A stretch of 64,000 nt of DNA, taken from contig JBDKRG010000015.1 in the NCBI GenBank assembly GCA_039683515.1, positions 1 to 64,000 on the forward strand, given 5' to 3'. Shown piece by piece: positions 45,137-55,359 of this stretch. Numbering within the stretch: the first letter of the stretch is position 1; every line of letters starts with the position of its first letter. This DNA comes from JAJFUE01 sp039683515 (lineage in GTDB: Bacteria > Sumerlaeota > Sumerlaeia > MVZB01). The notes under the pieces are model-generated. The model was not told the origin of the DNA. It worked only from the letters and a program-made list of their open reading frames with translations, and did no database searches. The translations under genes were made by a program, and so were the position numbers.

Positions 45137-46924
45137 TCAGTTGGCCGGCGCGGTCGCTTTCGACTCGCCCATGATCGGCGGCAGCTCGCGCTTGCCGGTC
45201 GTGTCGACCTTCGTCGGCGCGCCCGGCATTTCCGGGGCCGGCAGGCGCACCATCAACCACGTCTGGGTCGTGGTGCCGAAGTGGATCGACACCGGGGTCA
45301 CGTCCTCGGTCAGGTTGAAGAGGCCGGTCTCGACGACCATGCTCTTGTTGGCGCCGATGCGCCACGCGGCGCGCTGGCTCTGCTTGTCGACGCTTCCCGC
45401 GACCGGCTTGCTCTCGCCGGTCATGACGTTCTGGAATCCGCCCGAGATCAAGCCGTCGCGGTTGACCGAGAGCTGGAAGAACATCGTGGCGTCGCCCTTG
45501 TCCTGCTGCGTGAGGGCCCAGACGCCGAGCGGCATCCACTCCTGGGCCGCCGTGGCGGACGTCTCCGGATCCGGCGGGGCGGGCGGCGGCGGCTGATCGA
45601 CTTCGGAAAGGGCGACGGCCTGGAACGTATAATCAGTGGCCGACACCGGCGGCTGGCCGTTCTGGTAGACCTGGTCGCCCTCGTTGATGACCGTCACGCC
45701 GTAGTCGTAGTAGACCGGCTGCTGGGGCTGGCTGACGATCGAGGAAACCGTGGTCCAGGCGGTCGGCTGCCACCACCACCACGGGTTCTGAGGATACTGA
45801 TAGGCCGGCGGGTAATAAGCGGCGCCCCAGCCGCATGCGCCCCACCAGTAATCGTCAAAGAGATCGTCGCGGTAATCGCGGACGTCGTCCCACAGGTCGT
45901 CGGCGCGGTCCCAGCGGTAGTCCCACATGTCCTGGCGGTAATCCTGCCAGTCCTCGCGGTTGTCGACGCGCCAGTCCTGCCAGTTGTCGGCACGGTTGGA
46001 GAACCAGTCCTGGCGGTTGTCGTATCGATTCTGGACGTTGTTCCAGCGCTGGTCCTGGTTCTGCCGGAAATCGTTCAGGTTCTGCTGGCGCCGGCCCGAC
46101 CAGTCGTTCCAGTAGTTCTGCCGGTTGTCGACGGCCTGGTTCCAGTTCTGGTTGCGGTTCTGGCTCCAATTATTCCAGTTGGGACGCTGGTCGGGGCGTT
46201 GATATTGGACACCGCCGCCACGCGCGCCCGGGCGATTGGCCACGTCGCGGATCCCGCCGGCCGCGGCGATGCCGGCGCCCGCGCCCGCGGCGACGCCGAG
46301 GAAGTTGCCGACGTCCTGCCGTCTTTGAGCGGGCTGCTGGGCAACACCCGCTCCGCCGGCGCCGGGACGGGTTCCGACGCCGGGCCGTTCGCCGATCCCG
46401 CCGGGCCGGGTCGACGGCAGCTTGGAAACGCCCGCTCCGCCGGCGCCGGGCCGGGTCTGGGCGATCTGGCCGCGGTTGCCCGAAGGCAGTTGCGACACGC
46501 CCGCGCCACCGGCGCCGGGACGCGTGCCCACGCCCGAGCGATTCAGCGACGATCCGCCGCCGCCGGCCGAAGGCAAACGCCCGCCGGTTGACGGACGGAC
46601 GGCCGAACTGGGAGGACGATACGTAGACCCACCCGAAGGCCGGTAGCTGCCGCCGCCGGAGGGGCGGCTGGTGGAAGGCCTGTAACTGCTTGCGCCCGAG
46701 GGGCGGTAACTGCTTGCGCCGGAGGGACGGCTGCTGCTGTAGGAGCGGCTGCCACCGCCGGAGGGGCGGCTGTAGCTGCCGGCCCGGGAAGCGCCGCCGC
46801 CGCTTCTTCCACCGCCGCCGGCGCGCCCGCCGCCACGCGCGGCGGCAAGGGTCTCAGCGAAAACGAACGCGACAACAAGACAGACGGAGAAGACTCGTTT
46901 TATGGCTTGCGATTGAACGCGCAT
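45137..46924 (-). CDS. Secreted low-complexity protein, Gly/Ser- and Trp/Asp-rich
   Basis: 595 residues. Signal peptide (VFSVCLVVAFVFAETLAAA) then blocks: Gly/Ser/Arg-rich with SYRPSGAS repeats (about 20-105); four GTRPGAGGAGV-type repeats (about 120-210); an Asn/Arg/Trp/Asp-rich stretch with NRQDW, DNREDWQDYRQDMWDYRW (about 255-375); a Trp/Tyr/Pro patch (NPWWWWQPTAW); and a C-terminal globular domain (about 450-570; AQEWMPLGVWALTQQDKGDA). Such proteins are recurrent in planctomycete-like genomes, sometimes labelled protocadherin. Likely an envelope or extracellular matrix component. GGAGG lies seven bases before the ATG. Confidence 0.75.
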   Translation of the reverse strand: MRVQSQAIKRVFSVCLVVAFVFAETLAAARGGGRAGGGGRSGGGASRAGSYSRPSGGGSRSYSSSRPSGASSYRPSGASSYRPSTSRPSGGGSYRPSGGSTYRPPSSAVRPSTGGRLPSAGGGGSSLNRSGVGTRPGAGGAGVSQLPSGNRGQIAQTRPGAGGAGVSKLPSTRPGGIGERPGVGTRPGAGGAGVAQQPAQRRQDVGNFLGVAAGAGAGIAAAGGIRDVANRPGARGGGVQYQRPDQRPNWNNWSQNRNQNWNQAVDNRQNYWNDWSGRRQQNLNDFRQNQDQRWNNVQNRYDNRQDWFSNRADNWQDWRVDNREDWQDYRQDMWDYRWDRADDLWDDVRDYRDDLFDDYWWGACGWGAAYYPPAYQYPQNPWWWWQPTAWTTVSSIVSQPQQPVYYDYGVTVINEGDQVYQNGQPPVSATDYTFQAVALSEVDQPPPPAPPDPETSATAAQEWMPLGVWALTQQDKGDATMFFQLSVNRDGLISGGFQNVMTGESKPVAGSVDKQSQRAAWRIGANKSMVVETGLFNLTEDVTPVSIHFGTTTQTWLMVRLPAPEMPGAPTKVDTTGKRELPPIMGESKATAPAN

Positions 46925-46938
46925 GATGGTGCCTCCGA

Positions 46939-47835
46939 TCACTTGGAAGTCCGGACGATTTCGATGCGCGGCAGGCTCGGCTGGGGATCGCCGTCGAGCG
47001 TGCGGTTGGTCAATTCCCACGTGCACCGGTCATCGCCGAGGCGTTGCATCAGGCTGACGGAGGAGATGGTGGCCCCGTCGGGGATGAAGCCGGTCTGGCG
47101 GATTTCCCATTGGTCGCCGCTGCGGGTCCACGTCCCTTCCTGGAAGCCGCCGTCGGTGTCGAACATCCACGAGCGGATCTTCTTCTGGGCGGGGTCCCAG
47201 CCGATGACCTGCCAGCCCTGCAGCGTGACATCGTCGTCGATGGACACCTTGAAATTGCGCGTGAGGAAATTGTTTCCGGCCGCCCAGGCGACCTTGGTTT
47301 CGATCTCCGCGTCGCCGTCCTTTTCCTTCCAGTCGCCGACCATCCAGGCCAGGTCCGAGAGCATCTGGCCGGGGGGCGGGTTGGGAACGGGGGTGTCGAC
47401 GAGTTGCCTGATGCGCCACTTGCCGTCCTCGAGGACGTGGATCGCGGTGTAGGCCGAGGTGGTCTGGTCGCCGCCGGTGGAGGTCGTGACGGTCTGGCCG
47501 CGCTCGACGGCGACGTCGGGGGTGAGACTCCGCACCGACTGGATGTCGATTTCCAACTTCGCGCCCGGGTTGAGAGCGAAGTTTTTCTTGAGGAGCGCGA
47601 CGATGGCGTCGCGCCCGACGGTGGTGACGCCGTCCTCGTCGGTGTATTCCACGTCCTCGGCGAACATCTGGCCGAGCGCCTTGGCGTCGGCCTTGTTGAA
47701 CGCCTTGGCGTAGTCGTCGGCGTTCCGGTAGACCGCCGCGGCGGGGCCGGAGGGGGTCGTGGCGGTGGTCTCCTGGGCCCGGGCCGGCAGGCACAGCGCC
47801 CCGATCATCAGCATTCCAATCAGCGTCTTCACCAT
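46939..47835 (-). CDS. Secreted SnoaL-like plus DUF1579-like protein
   Basis: 298 residues. Signal peptide (TLIGMLMIGALCLPARA). First domain (about 30-150) is NTF2/SnoaL-like: YAKAFNKADAKALGQMFAED, VEYTDEDGVTTVGRDAIVAL and ending HVLEDGKWRIRQL. Second domain (about 160-295) resembles lipocalin-like DUF1579: LAWMVGDWKEKDGDAEIET, VIGWDPAQKKIRSWMFDTDG, GTWTRSGDQWEIRQTG. No catalytic residues recognised. It is 14 bases upstream of the Gly/Trp-rich secreted protein gene, so the two are likely expressed together and exported. Confidence 0.8.
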   Translation of the reverse strand: MVKTLIGMLMIGALCLPARAQETTATTPSGPAAAVYRNADDYAKAFNKADAKALGQMFAEDVEYTDEDGVTTVGRDAIVALLKKNFALNPGAKLEIDIQSVRSLTPDVAVERGQTVTTSTGGDQTTSAYTAIHVLEDGKWRIRQLVDTPVPNPPPGQMLSDLAWMVGDWKEKDGDAEIETKVAWAAGNNFLTRNFKVSIDDDVTLQGWQVIGWDPAQKKIRSWMFDTDGGFQEGTWTRSGDQWEIRQTGFIPDGATISSVSLMQRLGDDRCTWELTNRTLDGDPQPSLPRIEIVRTSK

Positions 47836-48278
47836 GGTCGCGTCTCCTTATGGGACATGAGGTTTGGTTGCGTGCAATGATTGATGGAAACATTTTGAAG
47901 ACAGATTCATGCCAAATCCCGGCGGCCCGCAGCGGGAAGTTACAATGCTGGGATGTGTTCAGTTGGGCCATCAAACGGGCGATCGTCACCGAAGCGGGGA
48001 GTCGTCATTGCGTCCCCGGGACGGATTGGCGTCTCCCGGGCGCCCCAACCCCGCAACCGGCACGAAAATCCCGGCACGGAAACGCCACGACGCGGCGGGG
48101 CCAGGACCGGATGCGACGGCCACGGCAGGTCGCTATGCCGATTGCGGTTAAAGGTTGCGCGGGGCAGACGTGCCGGTCCGCGGCATCCCCGCGCGCGTTG
48201 CGCCCCCCGGCATGCTCGCCATCTGGCATGGTTTTATCTATTCCCGCCTTATTCCCATACCGATACAGGAGCCCGGCG
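47836..48278. other. Gap between divergent SnoaL-like and PPK2 genes
   Basis: 443 bases that should hold promoters for both flanking genes. A 48011-48055 stretch has CGTCCCCGGGACG and TCTCCCGGGCGCC palindromic words. Short frames on the plus strand read into ppk2 but lack motifs. I saw no convincing promoter consensus. Confidence 0.5.
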
Positions 48279-49082
48279 ATGAGCGACAAAGGCAATGGCC
48301 CGGAGAAGATGAAAACCAAGGATTACGAGAAGGAGCTGCGCAAGCTGCAGGCCGAGCTTTGCAAGCTGCAGGAGTGGGTCAGGCACGAGGGGCTGCGCGT
48401 CGTGATCGTGTTCGAGGGGCGCGACGGCGCGGGCAAGGGCGGCACGATCCGCGCCATCACCGAGCGCGTCAGCCCGCGCGTCTTCCGGGTGGTCGCGCTG
48501 CCCGCCCCGTCCGACCGCGAAAAGAGCCAGCTCTACATCCAGCGCTACCTGCAGCACTTCCCGGCGGCCGGGGAGATCGTGATCTTCGACCGCAGCTGGT
48601 ACAACCGCGCCGGCGTCGAATACGTCATGGGGTTTTGCACCAAGGAACAGCACCGCCGGTTCCTCGAGCTCTGCCCGGTGGTCGAAAAATTCATGATCGA
48701 GGGCGGGATCAAGCTGATCAAGTACTGGCTCGAGGTCGGCAACAAGGAGCAGGAGCGGCGGTTCGAGGCGCGCATCGAGGACCCGCTGCGCCAGTGGAAG
48801 CTCAGCCCGATGGACCTGCCGTCGCGCGAGAAATGGTACGAGTATTCGCGGGCGCGCGACAAGATGCTCAAGGCGACCGACACCGAACACGCGCCGTGGC
48901 ACATCCTGCGCTCGGACGACAAAAAGCGGGCGCGGCTCAACTGCATCGCGCACCTGCTCGGCCTGATCCCCTACAAGGAAATCCCGCGCGAGACGATCAA
49001 GCTGCCGGCGCGGTCGACCGAGGGCAAATACGACGATCAGGCGACGCTCGAGGGGCGCCACTTCGTCCCGGAAATCTATTGA
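48279..49082 (+). CDS. ppk2: Polyphosphate kinase 2
   Basis: 267 residues, one PPK2 domain. Walker A GRDGAGKGG (about 47-55), lid region VVALPAPSDREKSQLYIQRY, Walker B with VIFDRSWYNRAGVEYVMGFC, then KYWLEVGNKEQERRFEARIE and PLRQWKLSPMDLPSREKWYE. Length and motifs fit class I PPK2, which mainly makes ATP or GTP from nucleoside diphosphate and polyphosphate. ATG at 48279 preceded by ACAGGAGCCC. The frame is open far upstream (to 47850), but the upstream part has no motifs. No exopolyphosphatase gene is adjacent. Confidence 0.93.
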   Translation: MSDKGNGPEKMKTKDYEKELRKLQAELCKLQEWVRHEGLRVVIVFEGRDGAGKGGTIRAITERVSPRVFRVVALPAPSDREKSQLYIQRYLQHFPAAGEIVIFDRSWYNRAGVEYVMGFCTKEQHRRFLELCPVVEKFMIEGGIKLIKYWLEVGNKEQERRFEARIEDPLRQWKLSPMDLPSREKWYEYSRARDKMLKATDTEHAPWHILRSDDKKRARLNCIAHLLGLIPYKEIPRETIKLPARSTEGKYDDQATLEGRHFVPEIY

Positions 49083-49157
49083 GGCTCTGAACAGGACCCG
49101 ATCATGACGGTTCGATGACGATGCACGACGGACGTGGAAAATATCGATTTGCGATTT

Positions 49158-49190
49158 TCGATTACGATTACGAGCACGAGCACGAGAGGC
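49158..49190. repeat. GATTACGAGCACG word after ppk2
   Basis: CGATTACGATTACGAGCACG followed by AGCACGAGAGG, a short copy of the array at 12819-13000, 76 bases after the ppk2 stop. Confidence 0.85.
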
Positions 49191-49277
49191 TTCGGTTGGC
49201 AAGCTGAGGACGAGGGCTTCCAACATCTTTTCGTACCGGCACGTGCACGAAACGATCATTTTCAAGCGCACTCATCC

Positions 49278-49324
49278 CGCGCCTCAGGCGGAATGCTCAA
49301 TATTGCATTCCGCCTGAAGGCGGG
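49278..49324. terminator. Hairpin between convergent ppk2 and secreted-protein genes
   Basis: GGCGGAATGC (49287-49296) pairs perfectly with GCATTCCGCC (49305-49314) around an 8-base AT loop. Outer arms CGCCTCA and TGAAGGCG extend it. The position between two convergent stops suggests transcription termination or mRNA end protection, but there is no U-run. Confidence 0.5.
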
Positions 49325-49345
49325 GCTACGAACGCCGGCGTCGCG

Positions 49346-50560
49346 TCATTCCGGGTTTGCCACGACGAGGTAGCTGACCATGCCGTTGACGAACGAGCGG
49401 CGGTAATAGGTTCCTTCCACGATGTAGTACGTCACGCCGTCAATGACCCGCACGGCCGCTCCGGCCGGCTCCACATACACCGTCGCGCCGATCGGCGGGG
49501 CGATCACGGCATAATTCCACGCGCCGTTGACATACGAGGGGCGGTAATAACGGCCTCCAAACGTGTAATACGAAGCCCCCGCCACGGTCACCGCGGCCGC
49601 GCCCGTCGGCAACGCCGGCACAACCGCCCCGATCCGCGGGACCGCGGGAACTGCGGGAACGGCGCCGACACGCGGGACGGTTCCGACCGGAGCCACCGCG
49701 CCCACAGCGCCAACCCTGCCGACGGCGCCCTGACTGAACGCGGTTCCGGTAATCGAGCCGGACCCGGAACTGGTGATCGACTCGCCGCCGGGACCGGTGA
49801 TCTCGCGGTTGTATTTGACCGTGCCGTCGTCGACCGTGGCGCGGCCCGAGGAGCTGATCGACTCGCCGCCGGGGCCGGTGATCTCGCGGTTGTATTTCAC
49901 CTTGCCGTCCTCGACCGTGGCTTTGCCCGAAGTTTCGATCGATTCGCCGCCCGGGCCGGTGATCTCGCGGTTGTACTTGACCTTGCCGTCCTCGACCGTG
50001 GCTTTGCCCGAAGTGCTGATCGATTCGCCGCCTGGGCCGGTGATCTCGCGGTTGTAGCTGGCCTTGCCATTGTCGACCGTGGCCCGGCCTTCGGAGCTGA
50101 TCGACTCGCCGTGGGGGCCGGTAATCTCGCGGTTGTAACTGGCCTTGCCATTGTCGACGCTGGCGCGGCCCTTGTCGGTGTAAGTGCCGCCGGCGGGGCC
50201 TGTCGCCTGCCGGTTGTAGCTGGGCTGCGCGCCGGAAGCGCGGTTGGCCTGGCGCACCGAGCCGTATTGCTCGTTGTTGAACGATTTTTGCTGCGGCGCC
50301 GCAGGCCGCGACGGGTAGGACGACCGGGAAGCGCCCGAATAGGACCTCGACTGGGCGCTCGACTGCCTGACCGACCCGTAGGAGCCGGCATTGGCCCTCG
50401 AGCCGCCGTAGCTGGACCGCGATGCGCTTGAAGCGGGCCTTGCCTGATAGGAACCTCGTGAAGCCGATCCGCTTCCGCGCTGGGCCGCGTGGCCGCTCAG
50501 CACGCCCGCGAGGGCGAACGCAACGGTCATGAATGCTATCAAACACCTTTTGGATTTCAT
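49346..50560 (-). CDS. Secreted protein with 27-residue tandem repeats
   Basis: 404 residues. Signal peptide (CLIAFMTVAFALAGVLSGHA). A Ser/Arg/Gly-rich segment (about 27-95) precedes five to six tandem 27-residue units, each like KATVEDGKVKYNREITGPGG with ESI and a Thr/Ser pair (about 130-270; 81-bp DNA repeats at 49775-50220). A Val/Pro/Ala-rich linker follows, then two YYRPSYVNGAW/YYRRSFVNGMV units typical of DUF6515-like C-termini. Probably an extracellular or cell-surface protein. The gene lies 22 bases after the DUF2092 gene. Slippage between near-identical repeats could change its length. Confidence 0.75.
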   Translation of the reverse strand: MKSKRCLIAFMTVAFALAGVLSGHAAQRGSGSASRGSYQARPASSASRSSYGGSRANAGSYGSVRQSSAQSRSYSGASRSSYPSRPAAPQQKSFNNEQYGSVRQANRASGAQPSYNRQATGPAGGTYTDKGRASVDNGKASYNREITGPHGESISSEGRATVDNGKASYNREITGPGGESISTSGKATVEDGKVKYNREITGPGGESIETSGKATVEDGKVKYNREITGPGGESISSSGRATVDDGTVKYNREITGPGGESITSSGSGSITGTAFSQGAVGRVGAVGAVAPVGTVPRVGAVPAVPAVPRIGAVVPALPTGAAAVTVAGASYYTFGGRYYRPSYVNGAWNYAVIAPPIGATVYVEPAGAAVRVIDGVTYYIVEGTYYRRSFVNGMVSYLVVANPE

Positions 50561-50582
50561 GTCGGTCCATCCTTTCCGCCTG

Positions 50583-51347
50583 TTACTCAGTCTTGGCGAC
50601 GGGCTGGATTTCGATCTTCTCGGCCCCGTTGGGGATCTCGCGCTCGAAGACGGAGTCCTTGATCCCGGACGGGTCCTCCTTCTTGAGGAGCTGCATCGTG
50701 TACTGCGGCTGGCCGGGGAGGCGCTTGTAGGTGATGACGATCTTGCGCGGGCCGGGCTTGTCGCCGGCGCCGACCCACAGCTGGTAGTCGATCGTGTCGG
50801 CCGTGAACGCCAGGTGGTGGCACTTCTCCTCGCCGACGTAGCCCAAGCCGACGTATTCGATCGCGCCGCACCCCTCGGTCAGGCTCTTGTAGACGTCGGC
50901 GCAGAGCAGGTCCGAGGCCGGCAGGCTCAGGTTGTACTTGTCCTGAAGCATGTCGACCGCCTCGTCGATGGTTCCCGGCTCGGGGATCTCGGCGTAGACG
51001 TTCTTGTCCTTGTCGTAGACGGTCAGGGTCTTGCCGTCCATCCAGACGGTGCGGTTGGTCACGTCGCCGCGGGTCTCGACCTTGAGCTTGTTGGGGCGCT
51101 GGACGGTCAGCTCGCGGACGTGCGCGTACTGGATTTTGCGGCCGTCGGCCTGGACGTCGTCGATGGTGTCGGCGACGCGGAAAATCGCGGACTGCGCGCC
51201 CTTGAGCGAGTCGCTCATCTGGCGCAGCACGGCGTCGGCCTCGGGGTCGATCGCCGGCTTGCGCGGCGCTGCCTGCGAACGGGCCGGGGCCGCGATGAAC
51301 ATGAGCAAGACGGCGCTCAGCGCAATTCTGAAAAGCCTGCCTACCAT
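50583..51347 (-). CDS. DUF2092 periplasmic protein
   Basis: 254 residues. Signal peptide (FRIALSAVLLMFIAAPARS) then the DUF2092 pattern: IDPEADAVLRQMSDSLKGAQ, KIQYAHVRELTVQRPNKLKV, VWMDGKTLTVYDKDKNVYAE, GTIDEAVDMLQDKYNLSLPA and DLLCADVYKSL. The fold is LolA-like; family function is unknown and periplasmic lipid or polymer binding is possible. It lies between the monooxygenase-like gene (52 bases upstream) and the repeat protein gene (22 bases downstream), a common pairing with secreted Gly-rich proteins in such genomes. Confidence 0.88.
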   Translation of the reverse strand: MVGRLFRIALSAVLLMFIAAPARSQAAPRKPAIDPEADAVLRQMSDSLKGAQSAIFRVADTIDDVQADGRKIQYAHVRELTVQRPNKLKVETRGDVTNRTVWMDGKTLTVYDKDKNVYAEIPEPGTIDEAVDMLQDKYNLSLPASDLLCADVYKSLTEGCGAIEYVGLGYVGEEKCHHLAFTADTIDYQLWVGAGDKPGPRKIVITYKRLPGQPQYTMQLLKKEDPSGIKDSVFEREIPNGAEKIEIQPVAKTE

Positions 51348-51399
51348 GACCGGTCTCCTTTCAGCCGAACGGCTGTGATTTTCAAAGTGCGGGCGAAGT

Positions 51400-51765
51400 T
51401 CATTCCGCGGGGGCCTGCGCCCCCTTGCCGGGGGCGGCCGGGCTCGGCCCGCGGAGCGACTCGACCAGGTCCATCCCGTAAGTCCCGGAGCTGTCGATGA
51501 ATTTCAATTCCGGCTGCGACGTCGCCAGATCCATGGCCATGAGGAGCCTCGCATAGAGGGGGGATTGGATGTGCAGGCTCAGGTTGGCGAGGGAATCCCA
51601 CTGCTCAATGTAGAGGACCGTCTGGCTGTCAAACGCCCCCTCGTAGATCTCGCAGGCCTGGCAGCCGGGCCGGCTCGAGGTCGGGCCGGCGACGTTGTGC
51701 AGGATATCCAGCAATTCCCGCCGGTTTGAGGGCGAAGGTTCGATCTTGAGCATGGATACCAGCAT
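51400..51765 (-). CDS. Antibiotic biosynthesis monooxygenase (ABM)-like protein
   Basis: 121 residues. LVSMLKIEPSPSNRRELLDI, PGCQACEIYEGAFDSQTVLY and IEQWDSLANLSLHIQSPLYA form the dimeric alpha-beta barrel of ABM-domain proteins (LxxxxxGCxxxxxY.......-EqW.s...l..H..S..). Members include quinol monooxygenases and many of unknown role. A Pro/Ala tail (about 105-121) is extra. The ATG at 51765 follows GAAGG; the frame opens slightly upstream. First gene of a probable three-gene operon with DUF2092 and the repeat protein. Confidence 0.8.
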   Translation of the reverse strand: MLVSMLKIEPSPSNRRELLDILHNVAGPTSSRPGCQACEIYEGAFDSQTVLYIEQWDSLANLSLHIQSPLYARLLMAMDLATSQPELKFIDSSGTYGMDLVESLRGPSPAAPGKGAQAPAE

Positions 51766-51816
51766 GATGAGACCTTCTTGATGCACGGTTCAGTGAATTT
51801 GAATTCGCCACGGGCT

Positions 51817-51970
51817 TAGAGCTGTTGACAAAATGATGAGTGCATGGCCGGCGGGGGCGCCGGCCCCACATCGAAAACAGCCATTCGGTATCGAACAGCT
51901 CATCGCACTGTGGCGCCGACGCCCTCGCCGGCGATTCCTGTTGCCGAAAAACTTTTGCCACTCGCCTTAG
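51817..51970. mobile_element. TIR-bounded intergenic element, copy D
   Basis: Left arm TAGAGCTGTTGACAAAATGA (51817 onward). The right arm, reverse complemented, reads TAAGGCGAGTGGCAAAAGTT and TTTCGGCAAC, which closely matches the left arm of copy A. The interior carries two copies of the GGCCGGCG palindrome (51844-51870 and 51911-51940) in opposite orientation instead of the GATTACGAGCACG word. So the terminal repeats enclose different interiors in different copies. Confidence 0.6.
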
Positions 51971-52127
51971 AAGAGAAATCCATGCCGAGGGCGGCGGCGG
52001 GGGCAAACGCCGGTTAGAGGTTTGATTTAGCAAGGATTGAAGCGCCAGGCGGGATGAGCCGGCACGGATGCCGGCCCGAATCCGGAGTCAGCATATCGGC
52101 CTTGGGACGGAATAGCGTCCTCGCCGA
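51971..52127. other. Short repeat-bearing gap
   Basis: Contains one more palindromic copy (GAGCCGGCACGGATGCCGGC, 52056-52075). It also holds GGACGGAATAGCGTCCTCGC and GATTACGCCGGGCG near the end of the sigma-54 activator gene. No gene seen. Confidence 0.5.
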
Positions 52128-54107
<1,980 letters not shown>

Positions 54108-54415
54108 GGAGTCACCTGTTTGCGCCCGGATCGCTTCCGGAGCCTGTGCGGCACCGGGAGAAAACACGATTTTTGGCCCTGATTGGTTTAATATAAAATG
54201 ATCCAGGCAGCGATGCAAATTCTAACGGCCCGAAATCGCGCGCCCCGCCGGCCGGCGCCGGGGGCATCGCGGCCGCAGGGGCGGGCGCCGACACGATTCG
54301 AGGGATATCAATACATGCATATCACTATTTATTCTGCGATGTGCGGTCATGCTGGTATAATGACCGTGGCGCGAGAGAGCATCCTTTCGAGAAAGGCCGA
54401 GCGGACCTGAAAGAC
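54108..54415. other. Divergent control region of the sigma-54 activator and receiver genes
   Basis: 308 bases. It includes an AT-rich TTTAATATAAAATG stretch (54187-54200), a GC-rich palindromic patch GCCGGCCGGCGCCGG around 54250, and a perfect TATAAT (54356-54361) about 55 bases before the receiver gene start. The -35 at the matching distance is weak (TTCTGC). No -24/-12 element was recognised. Confidence 0.5.
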
Positions 54416-54799
54416 ATGGCTGCGGAGAACCAGACCATACCGAGCCGGATCCTGATTGTCGAGGACGACGCCGACACCGCGGATTCGCTTTCGGAGCTTC
54501 TTGGGATGCTGGGGTGCGAGACGAGTGTTGCGCGCGACGGCCACGAGGCCGTGGAGCGTGCGATCGGCTTCCAGCCGAAAATCGTGCTGCTGGACATCGA
54601 GCTGCCGGGGATGAACGGCTACGACGTGGCGCAGGTGCTGCGCCGGACCCCCGGCCTTTCGTCCGTCCTGATCGTGGCCATCAGCGGCTACGGCGAGCCC
54701 GAGGACAAGCGCAACGCCTACAGCGTCGGCATCGATCTGCACGTCACCAAGCCGGTTCAGGTCGGTTTCCTGAAGGAATTGATCAGCGTCTACGGGTAG
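54416..54799 (+). CDS. Single-domain response regulator
   Basis: 127 residues, receiver domain only. RILIVEDDADTADSLSELLG carries the acidic pair, IVLLDIELPGMNGYD the phosphoacceptor Asp (about residue 60), LIVAISGYG the Thr/Ser position (Ser) and LHVTKPVQ the Lys. CheY-like proteins without an output act as phosphate shuttles or bind partner proteins. No kinase gene is directly adjacent; the hybrid kinases elsewhere in the window are candidates. The ATG at 54416 has a weak ribosome binding site. Confidence 0.9.
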   Translation: MAAENQTIPSRILIVEDDADTADSLSELLGMLGCETSVARDGHEAVERAIGFQPKIVLLDIELPGMNGYDVAQVLRRTPGLSSVLIVAISGYGEPEDKRNAYSVGIDLHVTKPVQVGFLKELISVYG

Positions 54800-54906
54800 C
54801 GGACGAAACGGCCCCGCGGGACCGGCGGCATGGGCCGACCCCGGCCCGATGCCCGCGCGGCCGAGCGGACATGAAGGCAGTAGCTTCGGCGGGCCGGCGG
54901 CCACTC

Positions 54907-55284
54907 TCAGGCGGCTTCGGCTTTCGCGCCGTGTTCGACCCACGCGCGGGCGTCGGCGGCTTGCGAGGGCTCGAAGAAGCGGATTTCGGCCGAGGTGAAC
55001 GGCTTGCAGACGACCGCCATCCCGTGCTCCCATTTCTTGTCGCCGACCATCGCGATCCGGTCGATGTGGCGGGCGTGACGCACCGCGAACTGCGTGTCCT
55101 CGACCAGCCCGCCGGCCGTCCAGCCGTGGAAATCGACCATGAACATCAGGATGCTGATCTTCCCGTGAGTCTCGATCAGTTGCTCGATCTCGGGAAGGAA
55201 GTGCTTGTAATCCTCGCGCGAAAGCTTGCCGGTCAGCGTGAGCTGCAGGATGCGGCCTTCGTGGAGTTTCGTGAATTCGATCAT
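54907..55284 (-). CDS. SpoIIAA-like STAS-domain protein
   Basis: 125 residues. FTKLHEGRILQLTLTGKLSR, ILMFMVDFHGWTAGGLVEDT, AVRHARHIDRIAMVGDKKWE and AEIRFFEPSQAADARAWVE match the SpoIIAA-like family, as does the gene at 43903-44259. AGGAGGTGA sits eight bases before the ATG at 55284; an upstream in-frame GTG overlaps that site and is unlikely to be used. Role unknown. Confidence 0.85.
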   Translation of the reverse strand: MIEFTKLHEGRILQLTLTGKLSREDYKHFLPEIEQLIETHGKISILMFMVDFHGWTAGGLVEDTQFAVRHARHIDRIAMVGDKKWEHGMAVVCKPFTSAEIRFFEPSQAADARAWVEHGAKAEAA

Positions 55285-55359
55285 TTGAGTCACCTCCTGG
55301 CGCGGACCCGATGACTCAATTATACCCCCGAGGCGTGCGATTTCGAATCGTCCGGCTGG

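Noticed and set aside
47850..48278. Upstream extension of the PPK2 frame
   Set aside because: The added residues have no family similarity, and a good ribosome binding site precedes the ATG at 48279.
49278..49324. Classic Rho-independent terminator
   Set aside because: The stem is strong but neither side has a U-run. It is listed as a hairpin with low confidence rather than a firm terminator.
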